Of a stretch of DNA of 64,000 bases, positions 1-9,514 are shown piece after piece. The first letter of the stretch is position 1. The number at the start of each line of letters is the position of its first letter. A model generated the notes under the pieces. The model made no database searches, was not told the origin of the DNA, and saw only the letters and a list, made by a program, of their open reading frames with translations. This DNA comes from Bacillus sp. V3B (lineage in GTDB: Bacteria > Bacillota > Bacilli > Bacillales > Cytobacillaceae), in NCBI RefSeq assembly GCF_024494465.1, contig NZ_JAETXM010000005.1, positions 146,946-210,945 on the forward strand, given 5' to 3'. The position numbers were made by a program, and so were the translations under genes.

Positions 1-123
1 ACCTATCAACCTAAGATACAAACCTTTGAGTTGGAAGTGTATTTGGACAAAGAAAAGCCAAAAAGATATCAATTTGATAACATTGATATGATCACAATTG
101 AGATTTTTGACTTAATTCAATAA
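1..123 (+). CDS. ykuJ: YkuJ-like (DUF1797) protein, C-terminal part
   Basis: The first frame is open from the window edge to a TAA at 121-123 and gives 40 residues ending in YQFDNIDMITIEIFDLIQ. This charged, beta/alpha ending resembles the C-terminus of the small YkuJ (DUF1797) proteins of Bacillus, whose function is unknown. In B. subtilis ykuJ lies a few genes upstream of ykuL, which is the next gene here, so position supports the call. The N-terminal half lies outside the window. A terminator follows directly. The identification is from memory of the family and is tentative. Confidence 0.55.
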   Translation, partial: TYQPKIQTFELEVYLDKEKPKRYQFDNIDMITIEIFDLIQ

Positions 124-130
124 TGTATAT

Positions 131-158
131 AGAGGAACCTCTAGGGGTTTCTCTTTTA
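131..158 (+). terminator. Rho-independent terminator after ykuJ
   Basis: Imperfect stem AGAGGAACCT / GGGTTTCTCT followed by a T-rich tail (TTTTATTTTG). It closes the ykuJ transcript. Confidence 0.7.
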
Positions 159-287
159 TTTTGTTTATGGGGTTATAGGTTATTTAACGAGTTTGCTGGT
201 CAATTATGGGGATGTGAGAGAAGCGGAAAATTGAAAACTGTGTTAGAATAATCTTTATGAAATTATATTCTTGGGGAGTTTTCCGCT

Positions 288-719
288 ATGATCAATCTTG
301 ACAGTGAGTTTTTAAAGACGAATATCTGCAATTTAATGGTACCATCTGAGAGGGTGGCCCATGTTCAAGTAGGAAATAGTCTAGAGCATGCTCTCTTGGT
401 CTTAACAAAAAGTGGATATACGGCAATACCTGTTCTTGATTCGCATTATAAGCTTCATGGTCTAATTTCTACTCCTATTATAATGGAATCAATTCTTGGT
501 CTAGAAAGAATTGAATATGAAAAGCTGGAGCAAACTCGGGTCGAAGAGGTTATGAACACAACGATTCCACACCTTAAAATTAATGCTTCCATACAAAATA
601 CGATTGAATTACTAGTAGATCATCCTTTTTTATGTGTGGAAAATAATAAAGGTTTTTTTGAAGGAATCATCACTAGAAGAGCTGTTTTAGATTTGTTGAA
701 TGATGCACTTCACGACTAA
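288..719 (+). CDS. darB: CBS-domain protein DarB/CbpB (YkuL)
   Basis: 143 residues made almost entirely of two CBS motifs (about residues 15-70 and 85-140, the second with ENNKGFFEGIITRRAVLDLL). The length and synteny (after ykuJ) match B. subtilis YkuL, now called DarB or CbpB. Known role of that protein: a cytosolic c-di-AMP receptor which, when free of c-di-AMP, stimulates the (p)ppGpp synthetase Rel and pyruvate carboxylase PycA. A pycA gene lies 32 kb downstream in this window. The start is the ATG preceded by GGGGAG. An extended -10-like TGTTAGAAT lies at 241-249. Ligand binding by this copy is inferred. Confidence 0.85.
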   Translation: MINLDSEFLKTNICNLMVPSERVAHVQVGNSLEHALLVLTKSGYTAIPVLDSHYKLHGLISTPIIMESILGLERIEYEKLEQTRVEEVMNTTIPHLKINASIQNTIELLVDHPFLCVENNKGFFEGIITRRAVLDLLNDALHD

Positions 720-730
720 TGTCCATTGAA

Positions 731-761
731 GGCTCCCAGATAAATTGGGAGCTATTTTTTT
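731..761 (+). terminator. Terminator after darB
   Basis: Stem GCTCCCA / TGGGAGC (732-738 and 746-752) followed by a run of T. Confidence 0.85.
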
Positions 762-784
762 ATAAGGTAAGAAAGTATAACTTT

Positions 785-868
785 TCTAAACGGAGATAGC
801 GGTCTAGCTCTAGGGCATCATCGGATCTCTGGTCATAAGACGAGCTGATAAGCAGAATCTTACGCTTT
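785..868. repeat. Possible remnant of a Bacillus intergenic repeat
   Basis: Non-coding stretch containing GGTCTAGCTCTAGGGC, TCATAAGACGAGCTGATAAG and AATCTTACGCTTTTCTTAT. This word order recalls the REP-like intergenic repeats scattered through many Bacillus genomes (GCTCCAGCGCC ... TCATAAG...GCTGATAAG ... CTTTTCTTAT). Only one copy is in the window, so repetition cannot be shown here. Confidence 0.3.
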
Positions 869-917
869 TCTTATGTTTTGGCCTAATAGGGTGGTGCAGA
901 AAGAAAGGATTGTTAAA

Positions 918-2429
918 ATGGAGAAGGAGATAACAGGAAGACAATTAAAAAAGAAAACCAATCGACCAATTGTACTTGCTTCTATCATGCTTGCCATGTT
1001 TATGGGGGCAATTGAAGGGACTATAGTCTCGACAGCAATGCCCGCCATTGTGGGTGATTTAGGAGAGTTTTCTTTATATAGTTGGGTGTTTTCATCTTAT
1101 TTATTAATGAATGCTGTGACAGTTCTCATATATGGAAAACTTGCTGATCTATTTGGTAGAAAGCCAATTTTAATTTTTGGAATTAGCATCTTTCTAGTCG
1201 GTTCGATCCTTTGTGGATTGGCTGAATCGATGACTACCCTCATTATTTTTAGACTCATACAAGGCTTCGGAGCAGGTGCGATCACCCCAATTGCAACCAC
1301 TATTGTGGGTGATATTTATACAAAGGAAGAACGAGCGAGTATACAAGGGTATCTTTCAAGTGTTTGGGGCATTTCAGCCCTTCTTGGACCTGCTCTTGGT
1401 GGGGTTCTTGTTGAATTTGTAAGCTGGAGATTTATCTTTTGGCTTAATATTCCTCTTGGAATTTTAGCTATGATTGGGGTAGGAATATTTTTACATGAGA
1501 ATATTGAAAAGAAAAAACATGAAATCGATTATGCAGGGGCGGTTTTGTTAACGGTTTCGATATCCACTTTGATGTTTGTATTTGTTGAAGGAGGAAGTCG
1601 TTGGTCTTGGCTGTCTTATCAAGCTCTCGTCCTACTAGGCATTAGTCTATTTGCTTTCATCCTTTTTTATTTTCAAGAAAAAAAAGCAACAGAACCCATG
1701 ATGCCTTTTTCAATTTGGAAGGAACGCCCGATTTTTCTTGCAAATATGACCTCATTAATAACAGGGATCATGTTAATAGGCATATCCAGCTTTTTACCTG
1801 CATTTGTTCAAGGTGTAATGGAACAATCACCTATTGTGGCTGGTTTTACGTTAACAACTATGTCAATTGGTTGGCCCATTGCCTCAATCGTTGCAGGTAA
1901 GCTACTTTTAAAAGTAGGTCTCCGAACAACATCTATTTTAGGTGGGGTTGCTCTTATTTTGGGTAGTCTGTTGTTTGTAACGCTAACACCTGATGCAGGT
2001 CCTGTATGGGCGGCTTTCGGTTCTTTCCTTTTCGGTATCGGTATGGGATTAACATCCACAACGTTTATCGTTTCGATCCAGAGTACAGTCTCTTGGGAAC
2101 AGAGAGGGATTGCAACTGCTGCCAATTCGTTTATGCGAAATTTAGGTAATACGATTGGAGCAGCGCTACTAGGGGGTATTTTAAATAGTCAAATCATGCG
2201 CTATTTTGATGAGCATGGTCAGGGAATCAGTATGAACCTTACTGTTGATTCCACAAATGTATTATTAAATAAAGAAGAGAGAAATTATTTACCGGATAGT
2301 TTACTGCAATTGCTTCAAGATGGATTAACCTATTCTCTTCATACGGTGTACTATGTTGTACTCTTACTAGCCATTATCAGTTTTATTTTCATTTTATTAT
2401 TACCGAAAAAACAAGAAGGATCGGATTAA
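918..2429 (+). CDS. MFS multidrug exporter, DHA2 (14-TM, EmrB/QacA) family
   Basis: 503 residues with about 14 hydrophobic segments. It has the family motif A loop GKLADLFGRKP (near residue 73) and motif C-like GPALGGVLVEFVSWRFIFWLNIP (near 160), typical of proton-driven DHA2 drug exporters; the substrate cannot be told. The ATG at 918 is preferred over the in-frame ATG at 873 because AAGAAAGGA stands 8 bases ahead of it, while the upstream one has no ribosome binding site. It is monocistronic, lies behind a probable repeat remnant, and has no regulator gene beside it. The inner-membrane location is predicted. Confidence 0.85.
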   Translation: MEKEITGRQLKKKTNRPIVLASIMLAMFMGAIEGTIVSTAMPAIVGDLGEFSLYSWVFSSYLLMNAVTVLIYGKLADLFGRKPILIFGISIFLVGSILCGLAESMTTLIIFRLIQGFGAGAITPIATTIVGDIYTKEERASIQGYLSSVWGISALLGPALGGVLVEFVSWRFIFWLNIPLGILAMIGVGIFLHENIEKKKHEIDYAGAVLLTVSISTLMFVFVEGGSRWSWLSYQALVLLGISLFAFILFYFQEKKATEPMMPFSIWKERPIFLANMTSLITGIMLIGISSFLPAFVQGVMEQSPIVAGFTLTTMSIGWPIASIVAGKLLLKVGLRTTSILGGVALILGSLLFVTLTPDAGPVWAAFGSFLFGIGMGLTSTTFIVSIQSTVSWEQRGIATAANSFMRNLGNTIGAALLGGILNSQIMRYFDEHGQGISMNLTVDSTNVLLNKEERNYLPDSLLQLLQDGLTYSLHTVYYVVLLLAIISFIFILLLPKKQEGSD

Positions 2430-2509
2430 CCCAAATATTCCCATTGAAAATCTCCTCATATTTTCTGATGTTTTTTTCAAACTAATGAAAGTAAAGGAGA
2501 TGATCAATA

Positions 2510-3145
2510 ATGAAAAAACTACTTTCATTTATGCTAACGGTAGCAATCAGTTTAGGTATGGCGTCACCGATCACAACGCACGCTCAATCCATAACCATGT
2601 TTAAAGAACCCCCTTTTGAATTTTATAAAATCTCAAAAGGGGATACGTTTTGGTTTATTGCTAAACGTTATGGATTAGATTACAAAAGGTTAATGGAATT
2701 AAACCCTGAAACGAATCCTTATAATATGCAGGTTGGAGGAATTATTCGGTTAAAACCAACTTCAGCACCCGTTTCCTCTTTTGAAGAAGAGGTTGTGCGC
2801 TTAGTCAATCAAGAGCGCGCGAAACAAGGTTTAGCTCCATTGAGCCATCGTGCAGACGTCAAGAATGTAGCAGAGAAAAAAGCAATGGATATGATCCATA
2901 GCAACTATTTCTCCCATACAAGTCCAAACTATGGAAGTCCGTTTGACATGCTAAAGTCATTTGGTATAACGTATCGTTCGGCAGGAGAAAACATTGCGAA
3001 AGGGCAAAAATCGCCGCAGGAAGTTATGAATGCTTGGATGAATTCGTCTGGTCACCGTGCCAATATTCTTAATCGCAATTATAACGGAATTGGCGTTGGT
3101 TTCTATAACGGGGCATGGGTTCAATTATTTGTGCAATCTAACTAA
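2510..3145 (+). CDS. Secreted LysM-CAP (SCP/YkwD-like) protein
   Basis: 211 residues. An N-terminal signal peptide (MKKLLSFMLTVAISLGMASP..THAQ) is followed by one LysM domain (about 42-85, YKISKGDTFWFIAKRYGL) that should bind peptidoglycan. A CAP domain follows (about 92-210) with HTSPNYGSPFDML, SAGENIAKG and WMNSSGHRANILN, matching bacterial YkwD-type CAP proteins. The exact biochemical role of these proteins is unknown; cell-wall association is inferred from LysM. The start is well supported by AAAGGAGATG upstream. A long palindromic terminator follows. Confidence 0.85.
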   Translation: MKKLLSFMLTVAISLGMASPITTHAQSITMFKEPPFEFYKISKGDTFWFIAKRYGLDYKRLMELNPETNPYNMQVGGIIRLKPTSAPVSSFEEEVVRLVNQERAKQGLAPLSHRADVKNVAEKKAMDMIHSNYFSHTSPNYGSPFDMLKSFGITYRSAGENIAKGQKSPQEVMNAWMNSSGHRANILNRNYNGIGVGFYNGAWVQLFVQSN

Positions 3146-3151
3146 CTTTTT

Positions 3152-3196
3152 AAGTTGACATATTAGAGAATCATTCTCAAATATGTCAACTTTTTT
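3152..3196 (+). terminator. Long palindromic terminator with Fur-box-like centre
   Basis: A nearly perfect palindrome, arms AAGTTGACATAT / ATATGTCAACTT, followed by TTTTTT. The centre reads AGAGAATCATTCTCA, one base away from the 7-1-7 sequence TGAGAATCATTCTCA that resembles a Fur operator. Confidence 0.75.
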
Positions 3197-3319
3197 AATG
3201 AATTCTTTTTTAGTGTATAAAGCTATCCCTGCATAGTCTTTTTTTCTTGTTTTCAATGCTTTTGTTTGATAAAGTATTTTTAGAATATATATTGATAAAA
3301 TTATTGGAGGTAATTAATA

Positions 3320-4030
3320 ATGAAAATGATGGATGCAAACGAAATCATCTCTTTTATTCAAAACAGTACAAAATCTACACCTGTAAAAGTTTACATAAAA
3401 GGTAATCTAGACGGAATTGAATTCGGCTCAAATAGCCAATCCTTTATTACTGGAAATAGTGGTGTTGTGTTTGGGGAATGGTCAGAAATAAATAAAGTTC
3501 TTGAGGAAAATAAAGCTCAAATTGAAGATTATGTGATTGAAAATGATCGTAGAAATTCAGCGATTCCATTATTAGATATGAAAAATATCAATGCAAGAAT
3601 TGAGCCTGGTGCCATTATTCGTGACCAAGTGGAAATCGGCGATAATGCTGTCATCATGATGGGTGCTTCTATTAATATTGGTGCCGTAATAGGTGAAGGG
3701 ACGATGATTGATATGAATGTTGTTCTTGGAGGAAGAGCAACGGTCGGTAAAAACTGTCATGTTGGTGCAGGTACTGTATTAGCTGGTGTGATTGAGCCGC
3801 CGTCTGCAAAGCCGGTTATTGTTGAAGACGATGTTGTGATTGGAGCAAATTGTGTTGTGCTAGAGGGTGTTACAGTTGGAAAAGGTGCTGTTGTTGCTGC
3901 AGGAGCGATTGTAGTTGATGATGTAGCACCATATACCGTTGTTGCAGGTACTCCGGCTCGTGTGATTAAAGAAATTGATGAAAAAACGAAATCAAAAACT
4001 GAAATAAAACAAGAACTTCGTCAGCTGTAA
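3320..4030 (+). CDS. dapD: Tetrahydrodipicolinate N-acetyltransferase
   Basis: 236 residues, the same length as B. subtilis DapD (YkuQ/DapH). It transfers an acetyl group from acetyl-CoA to tetrahydrodipicolinate in the acetylase branch of lysine/meso-diaminopimelate synthesis. Residues 90-215 form a left-handed beta-helix of hexapeptide repeats ([45 protein letters not shown]), ending in [15 protein letters not shown] good TTGGAGGTAAT precedes the ATG. A possible promoter is TTGTTT-17-TAAAGT just upstream. dapL, the next enzyme but one in the pathway, follows 134 bases later. Confidence 0.95.
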   Translation: MKMMDANEIISFIQNSTKSTPVKVYIKGNLDGIEFGSNSQSFITGNSGVVFGEWSEINKVLEENKAQIEDYVIENDRRNSAIPLLDMKNINARIEPGAIIRDQVEIGDNAVIMMGASINIGAVIGEGTMIDMNVVLGGRATVGKNCHVGAGTVLAGVIEPPSAKPVIVEDDVVIGANCVVLEGVTVGKGAVVAAGAIVVDDVAPYTVVAGTPARVIKEIDEKTKSKTEIKQELRQL

Positions 4031-4039
4031 AATAGGACT

Positions 4040-4071
4040 AGGCGTGGACCATTTGAGTCCACGCCTTCTTT
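4040..4071 (+). terminator. Hairpin between dapD and dapL
   Basis: Perfect 10-bp stem AGGCGTGGAC / GTCCACGCCT, but followed only by TCTTT. It is probably a leaky terminator or processing hairpin, since dapL is likely cotranscribed. Confidence 0.55.
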
Positions 4072-4164
4072 AAAGAATGTATAAGGCAGAATAATAGGAT
4101 AATTGCCACTATTGATATTAGTGAAAATCAGTATCATGAAAATAATTGGAAGGAAGGTATCAAA

Positions 4165-5286
4165 ATGAATCCATTCGTTCAAATTCGTCGCGATCTTCAT
4201 CAAATTCCTGAACTTGGCTTTCAAGAGTATAAAACACAAGCCTATTTGTTGTCCTATCTAGATTCTTTACCACAAGACAGAATGGAAATAAAACAATGGA
4301 AAACAGGTATTTTTGTTAAAGTGAATGGTATAGCACCGAAAAAAATAATTGGTTACCGCGCCGACATAGATGGGTTGCCAATTGTGGAAGAAACGGGCCT
4401 ACCATTCTATTCCAATCATGAAACAGAAATGCATGCCTGTGGTCATGACTTCCATATGTCGATTGCTCTTGGTGTATTAACAAGCTTTGTCCACAATCCT
4501 ATAAAGGATGATCTATTATTTATTTTTCAACCGGCTGAAGAAGGTCCTGGTGGAGCCGAGTCCATGCTTAAGACAGATATTATGAGGGAATGGAAGCCTG
4601 ATATGATCATGGCCCTTCATATAGCACCAGAATATCCAGTTGGAACGATTGCATTGAGGGAAGGGCTACTGTTTGCTAATACATCTGAATTATTTATTGA
4701 TTTAAAAGGTAAAGGAGGACATGCAGCATATCCTCATCAAACAAATGATATGATCATTGCTGCTTGTTCTTTAGTAACACAGTTACAGACTATTATTTCA
4801 AGAAATGTTGATCCTCTTGACAGTGCTGTCGTTACAATTGGAAAGATTACAAGTGGAACCGTTCAAAACATTATTGCAGAAACCGCACGGTTGGACGGGA
4901 CGATTCGTACACTTTCCGCTGAATCGATGGATAAAGTGAAGAAAAGGATTGAAGAAATAGTTAAAGGGATAGAAATAGGTTTTCAATGTGAAGCGAAAGT
5001 CGATTTCGGTTCTATGTACTACCAAGTATATAATGAAGCCCGTTTAGCAAGAGAATTTATGGAATTTGCAGAAAGTCAAACGGATGTGAAAGTGATTGAA
5101 TGCAAAGAAGCAATGACAGGGGAAGACTTTGGGTATATGTTAAAAGAAATACCTGGCTTCATGTTTTGGCTTGGTGTGGAGTCCGAATATGGTCTTCATC
5201 ATGCAAAGCTCAAACCAAATGAGGCAGCAATTGATACAGCGATCCATTTGATTACTCAATATATTGAGTTTAAAGGAAATGAATAA
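4165..5286 (+). CDS. dapL: N-acetyldiaminopimelate deacetylase
   Basis: 373 residues of the M20 amidohydrolase family, equal to B. subtilis YkuR. It removes the acetyl group from N-acetyl-LL-diaminopimelate to give LL-DAP for lysine and cell-wall synthesis. Metal-site motifs are visible: HACGHDFHM (about 90-98), [25 protein letters not shown] and TGEDFGYM near the C-terminus. GGAAGGAAGG precedes the ATG. It pairs functionally with dapD immediately upstream and ends in a strong terminator. Confidence 0.93.
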   Translation: MNPFVQIRRDLHQIPELGFQEYKTQAYLLSYLDSLPQDRMEIKQWKTGIFVKVNGIAPKKIIGYRADIDGLPIVEETGLPFYSNHETEMHACGHDFHMSIALGVLTSFVHNPIKDDLLFIFQPAEEGPGGAESMLKTDIMREWKPDMIMALHIAPEYPVGTIALREGLLFANTSELFIDLKGKGGHAAYPHQTNDMIIAACSLVTQLQTIISRNVDPLDSAVVTIGKITSGTVQNIIAETARLDGTIRTLSAESMDKVKKRIEEIVKGIEIGFQCEAKVDFGSMYYQVYNEARLAREFMEFAESQTDVKVIECKEAMTGEDFGYMLKEIPGFMFWLGVESEYGLHHAKLKPNEAAIDTAIHLITQYIEFKGNE

Positions 5287-5320
5287 TTTACGATAATAGT
5301 AAATGGATTAAGCTATGTTC

Positions 5321-5348
5321 GAAAACCGGAATATCCGGTTTTTTTTTA
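5321..5348 (+). terminator. Terminator after dapL
   Basis: Stem AAAACCGGA / TCCGGTTTT with a long T-run. Confidence 0.9.
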
Positions 5349-5548
5349 GCAAATATATAGGTGAAAACGTAGAAAATTGTCAGTAAAAAAGGCGTTTTGT
5401 TTTGTCTATAAATAAATATTTGTTAAACTAATTAGGAAAGTGCTTCATTAAGTTTGGTTATTTTAATATGAAATAGGGTAAAACAAGTAAGGGAGTTTTA
5501 AGATAATATTAATAATAAATAGTTTTTTAAATTTATTATAATTTAATA

Positions 5549-5577
5549 TTGACTAAAAAAACCCAAAGTATTATAAT
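5549..5577 (+). promoter_or_regulatory. Sigma-A promoter for ykuU
   Basis: TTGACT (5549-5554), a 17-base spacer and a perfect TATAAT (5572-5577), 82 bases upstream of the peroxiredoxin start. The rest of the 373-base gap (5287-5659) holds the dapL terminator and featureless A+T-rich DNA; I see no gene in it. Confidence 0.75.
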
Positions 5578-5659
5578 AAGTCTTGTAGAGATGAGGTAAC
5601 AAATGAGAATTACATAAGATTTTCTCATTTAATAATAAACATATTTGGAGGGATTTTTA

Positions 5660-6202
5660 ATGGCAGAACGTATGGTAGGAAAACAAGCACCACGCTTTGA
5701 AATGGAAGCAGTATTACCTAACAAAGAATTTGGAAAAGTAAGCCTTGAAGAAAATATGAAAAATGATAAATGGACTGTTCTTTTCTTCTATCCAATGGAC
5801 TTCACTTTCGTATGTCCAACTGAAATCACTGCACTTTCTGATCGTAACGACGAGTTCGAAGATCTTGATGCAGTTGTAATTGGTGCATCAACAGATACAA
5901 TTCATACTCACTTAGCATGGATTAAAACAGATCGTAAAGACAATGGTCTTGGAGATCTTAACTATGCGCTTGCAGCAGATACAAATCATGAAGTTGCTCG
6001 TGATTATGGTGTTCTTATTGAAGAAGAAGGGGTAGCTCTTCGCGGATTATTCATCATCAATCCAGAAGGTGAATTACAATACGCAGTTGTGAACCATAAC
6101 AACATTGGCCGTGATGTTGATGAAACATTACGTGTTCTTCAAGCACTTCAAACTGGTGGACTTTGCCCAGCAAACTGGAAGCCAGGTCAAGCAACTCTAT
6201 AA
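5660..6202 (+). CDS. ykuU: 2-Cys peroxiredoxin YkuU
   Basis: 180 residues, nearly identical in plan to B. subtilis YkuU. It should reduce hydrogen peroxide and organic hydroperoxides using a thiol partner. The peroxidatic cysteine is C52 in DFTFVCPTEITA and the resolving cysteine is C169 in GGLCPANW, so it is a typical 2-Cys AhpC/Prx protein. The start is the ATG at 5660, because the upstream in-frame TTG (5645) is part of the ribosome binding site TTGGAGGGA. The gene has its own promoter and a terminator, and ykuV, a possible reductant, follows. Confidence 0.95.
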   Translation: MAERMVGKQAPRFEMEAVLPNKEFGKVSLEENMKNDKWTVLFFYPMDFTFVCPTEITALSDRNDEFEDLDAVVIGASTDTIHTHLAWIKTDRKDNGLGDLNYALAADTNHEVARDYGVLIEEEGVALRGLFIINPEGELQYAVVNHNNIGRDVDETLRVLQALQTGGLCPANWKPGQATL

Positions 6203-6236
6203 GCGTTTAATATTCAAAGACTATTATATAAAGAAG

Positions 6237-6272
6237 GAGAAAAGGCCTAACGTTAAAGTTAGGTCTTTTCTC
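6237..6272 (+). terminator. Terminator after ykuU
   Basis: Long stem GAGAAAAGGCCTAAC / GTTAGGTCTTTTCTC. The symmetric A/T flanks could work on both strands. Confidence 0.8.
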
Positions 6273-6323
6273 ACCATATAATGATTGTTATTAAATTTTT
6301 CGAAATTCTAGGAGGAATAACCA

Positions 6324-6779
6324 ATGAAGTTACGCGAACCAATGCCAGAATTAGTAGGTGCAACGGAATGGGTAAATGGGGAAGTATCTAAAGAACAATT
6401 AATTGGAGAGAAACCGACTTTAATTCACTTCTGGTCAGTTAGTTGCCACTTATGTAAAGAAGCTATGCCACAAGTCAATAAATTTCGTGATGACTATAAA
6501 GACAAGTTAAATGTTGTGGCTGTTCATATGCCTCGATCTGAAGATGATATTAATATTAATCTTGTGAAGGAAGTAGCGGAAGAACATGGGATATCACAAT
6601 CAATCTTTGTCGATAGTGAACATAAGTTAACGGAAGCATTTGAAAATCAATATGTACCAGCGTATTATGTTTTTGATAAAGATGGCCAACTTCGTCATTT
6701 CCAAGCAGGTGGTAGTGGAATGAAAATGCTAGAAAAGCGTGTGAATCGTGTGTTAGATGAGACTGCGAAAAGTGAGTAA
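6324..6779 (+). CDS. ykuV: Thiol-disulfide oxidoreductase YkuV (thioredoxin-like)
   Basis: 151 residues with a single thioredoxin-fold domain. The active site is C41-H-L-C44 in SVSCHLCKEAMP, and the cis-proline is in YVPAYYVFD. B. subtilis YkuV is a soluble thioredoxin-like protein, and no signal peptide or membrane anchor is visible here, so it should act in the cytosol. It may reduce the neighbouring peroxiredoxin YkuU, which is inferred from gene pairing only. CTAGGAGGAATAACC precedes the ATG. Confidence 0.93.
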   Translation: MKLREPMPELVGATEWVNGEVSKEQLIGEKPTLIHFWSVSCHLCKEAMPQVNKFRDDYKDKLNVVAVHMPRSEDDININLVKEVAEEHGISQSIFVDSEHKLTEAFENQYVPAYYVFDKDGQLRHFQAGGSGMKMLEKRVNRVLDETAKSE

Positions 6780-6788
6780 GCTAAAGGT

Positions 6789-6831
6789 TTAAAAAGGAAT
6801 CAAGCATTGTCTGCTTGGTTCCTTTTTAAAT
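6789..6831 (+). terminator. Terminator after ykuV
   Basis: Stem TTAAAAAGGAATCAAGCA / TGCTTGGTTCCTTTTTAA, flanked by A and T runs. Confidence 0.85.
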
Positions 6832-6993
6832 TGATTATATACATATTTCATCTTTTCCATTGTTTAAGAAGTGAAAAACAAAATAAAGAAAAGGAGTCCT
6901 ATATTTTGTCCGATTAGATGAAGTGTACGTATTGTAAGAAGTTACTTCTATGCTAAAATAGGAGCATAGTTCGTATTACTGTTGGAGGAATGA

Positions 6994-7656
6994 ATGGTGA
7001 AAAAAGAATTCGCAGTTATTGGATTAGGTCGTTTTGGAGGTAGTATATGTCGCACTCTTGCGGAACAAGGCATGGAAGTAATGGCTATTGATTTTAATGA
7101 GGATCGCGTCAATGAATATTCAATGATTGCTTCACATGCAGTTATCGGAAATACAACGGATGAAAAAGTGTTGAAAAGTTTAGGGATTCGAAATTTTGAT
7201 CATGTAATTGTTGCAATTGGTGATGATATTCAGGCAAGTATTTTAACAACGATCATTTTAAAAGAACTGGGTATTAAAAATATTACGGTGAAAGCCCAAA
7301 ATGATTATCATGGGAAGGTATTGTTAAAGATCGGTGCGGATCATGTTGTACATCCTGAGCGTGATATGGGGAGACGTATTGCTAATAATATGATTTCTAA
7401 CAGTGTTCTTGATTATTTAGAGCTTTCTGATGAGCATAGCATTGTCGAGATTGTGGCGAGTCAAAAGATTGATGGGAAATCTATTATTGATTTAGATGTC
7501 CGGGCTAAATACGGGATTAATATTGTTGCTATAAAAAGAAAAAATGAAATCATTGTTTCGCCTCAGGCAAATGAAATTATCCAAGAAAATGACATCCTTA
7601 TCGTTATCGGTGCAGACGTTGATATGAATCGCTTTGAAAAAAAGGTTTTGGAATAA
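6994..7656 (+). CDS. ktrC: KtrC, cytosolic gating subunit of Ktr potassium uptake
   Basis: 220 residues. An RCK_N Rossmann domain (GLGRFG at 10-15, nucleotide-binding aspartate in AIDFNEDRV) is followed by an RCK_C (TrkA_C) domain from about 135. It matches B. subtilis KtrC (YkqB), which with the membrane subunit KtrD imports K+; ATP/ADP binds the N-domain and c-di-AMP binds the C-domain to shut the channel. No membrane subunit lies next to it, as in B. subtilis. The start ATG follows TTGGAGGA. Confidence 0.92.
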   Translation: MVKKEFAVIGLGRFGGSICRTLAEQGMEVMAIDFNEDRVNEYSMIASHAVIGNTTDEKVLKSLGIRNFDHVIVAIGDDIQASILTTIILKELGIKNITVKAQNDYHGKVLLKIGADHVVHPERDMGRRIANNMISNSVLDYLELSDEHSIVEIVASQKIDGKSIIDLDVRAKYGINIVAIKRKNEIIVSPQANEIIQENDILIVIGADVDMNRFEKKVLE

Positions 7657-7800
7657 GAGAAATTTGTTTGGTCAACCACAACCCGTTTAAGATCTCGACC
7701 TGACTGGCTAATTCATAAAGCTAAACAATAGCAGAGTAAGAGGTCGGGTGAGTTTGCCAGATACTTTAGTAACACGGCACTCGTATAAGCTTATATGGAA

Positions 7801-7836
7801 AAGCAAAAAGCACCTTTTTACAGGTGCTTTTTGCTT
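7801..7836. terminator. Bidirectional terminator between ktrC and rnjA
   Basis: Stem AAGCAAAAAGCACCT / AGGTGCTTTTTGCTT. A-run and T-run on both sides serve the convergent genes. Confidence 0.9.
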
Positions 7837-7844
7837 GTTTAAAT

Positions 7845-9512
7845 TTAAACTTCCATAATGATTGGTAAAATCATAGGGCGACGCTTTGTTTTTTCATATA
7901 AGTATGGTGCTAACGTATCTGTTATTTCGTTCTTAATTTCTGACCATTGTGTAGTACGTCGTTCCATGACTTTATTCAAATGCTTCGTAATTAAACTCTG
8001 GGCATCATTAATTAAATCACTAGACTCTCTCATATAGACAAAACCACGTGAAATGATATCTGGTCCAGATGCAACCTTGAAGTCCCTCATATTAATACTA
8101 ACCACGACAACAACAAGTCCTTCTTCGGAAAGAATACGACGGTCACGCAACACAATATTACCAATATCACCAATACCGCTTCCGTCAATATAAACATTTC
8201 CAGAAGGGATTTTTCCTGCTACTCGTGCTTGATCATCACTAAGTGCGAGTACTTCACCATTATCCATAATAAAACAGTTTTCTTCTTTAACATCACAATC
8301 AACTGCTAGCTTAGCATGCGTTATTTGCATGCGATATTCACCATGAATAGGCATAAAGAATTTCGGCTTTATGAGCCTTAACATTAATTTTTGCTCTTCT
8401 TGTCCACCGTGACCAGATGTATGAATATCACTCAATTTTCCATGGATGACATCTGCACCTGCTCTAAAGAGCTTATTAATGGTTCGACTCACGCTGATCG
8501 TATTTCCAGGGATTGGAGAGGAGGAAAATACAACCGTATCACCAGGAATAATTTGAATTTGTCGATGCGTACCATTTGCTATTCGTGATAGTGCTGCCAT
8601 TGGTTCCCCTTGGCTTCCTGTACATAGTATTGTGACCTTATCGGCTGGGAGACGATTAATGGCTTGCGGCTCAATGAAGGTATCTTTTGGTGCTCGAATA
8701 TAACCAAGTTCCTGTCCAATGTTTATCGCAGCTTCCATACTTCGTCCAAATACAGCTATTTTCCGTCCATTAGCAACTGCAGACTCTGTAACTTGTTGTA
8801 AACGGTGGATATTGGAAGCAAAGGTAGCAAAGATAATGCGACCTTCCACTTTTCTAAAGATATCATGGATGGTATCACCCACACGTCTTTCTGACATCGT
8901 GAAATGAGGGATTTCACTATTTGTGCTGTCAGATAATAGGCAAAGTACACCTTCTTTTCCTATTTCAGCCATTTTTGTTAAGTTTGCTGGTTCACCAACA
9001 GGTGTAAAGTCAAATTTAAAGTCTCCTGTGTGGACAATTTGACCTGGAGGAGTTTTGACAACAATCCCATAAGAATCAGGGATACTATGTGTCGTACGGA
9101 AAAACGTGACGGATGTTTTTCTAAACTTGATGATATCATCCTCTTTAATTTCATGTAATACGGTTTGTCTTAATAGACCATGCTCTTCTAATTTATTTCG
9201 AATTAAGCCTAGAGCGAGCTTTCCGCCATAAACAGGGATATTAACTTGACGTAATAAATAAGGAATCCCACCAATGTGATCCTCATGACCATGTGTAACA
9301 AATAGACCTTTAATTTTTTCTTCATTTTTTACTAAATAAGTATAATCGGGTATGACATAGTCAATTCCGAGTAGTTCATCTTCAGGAAATTTGATCCCAG
9401 CATCAATTAAAATAATTTCATCCTGAAATTGAACTGCGTACGTATTTTTTCCGATTTCCCCAAGTCCTCCAAGGGCGAAAACAGCAGTTTGATCATTTTT
9501 AACAAATTTCAT
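7845..9512 (-). CDS. rnjA: Ribonuclease J1
   Basis: 555 residues, the size of B. subtilis RNase J1. It has a metallo-beta-lactamase core with H74-x-H76-x-D78-H79 ([10 protein letters not shown]) and a beta-CASP region ([38 protein letters not shown]), then a C-terminal domain. It is a 5'-3' exo/endoribonuclease central to mRNA decay and rRNA maturation. GGAGATATAAAA precedes the ATG. rpoY ends 2 bases upstream, so the two are one operon. In B. subtilis the SR1P peptide, also encoded here, promotes the GapA-RNase J1 contact. Confidence 0.97.
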   Translation of the reverse strand: MKFVKNDQTAVFALGGLGEIGKNTYAVQFQDEIILIDAGIKFPEDELLGIDYVIPDYTYLVKNEEKIKGLFVTHGHEDHIGGIPYLLRQVNIPVYGGKLALGLIRNKLEEHGLLRQTVLHEIKEDDIIKFRKTSVTFFRTTHSIPDSYGIVVKTPPGQIVHTGDFKFDFTPVGEPANLTKMAEIGKEGVLCLLSDSTNSEIPHFTMSERRVGDTIHDIFRKVEGRIIFATFASNIHRLQQVTESAVANGRKIAVFGRSMEAAINIGQELGYIRAPKDTFIEPQAINRLPADKVTILCTGSQGEPMAALSRIANGTHRQIQIIPGDTVVFSSSPIPGNTISVSRTINKLFRAGADVIHGKLSDIHTSGHGGQEEQKLMLRLIKPKFFMPIHGEYRMQITHAKLAVDCDVKEENCFIMDNGEVLALSDDQARVAGKIPSGNVYIDGSGIGDIGNIVLRDRRILSEEGLVVVVVSINMRDFKVASGPDIISRGFVYMRESSDLINDAQSLITKHLNKVMERRTTQWSEIKNEITDTLAPYLYEKTKRRPMILPIIMEV

Positions 9513-9514
9513 TT

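Noticed and set aside
3197..3319. Lysine riboswitch before dapD
   Set aside because: The leader is too short and lacks the conserved lysine-aptamer sequences.
5530..5577. PerR-box-like ATTATAAT words upstream of the peroxiredoxin
   Set aside because: No proper 7-1-7 palindrome could be aligned; the words are explained by A+T richness and the -10 element.
5645..5659. Upstream TTG start for the peroxiredoxin
   Set aside because: This TTG is part of the TTGGAGGGA ribosome binding site; the ATG at 5660 gives the exact YkuU N-terminus.
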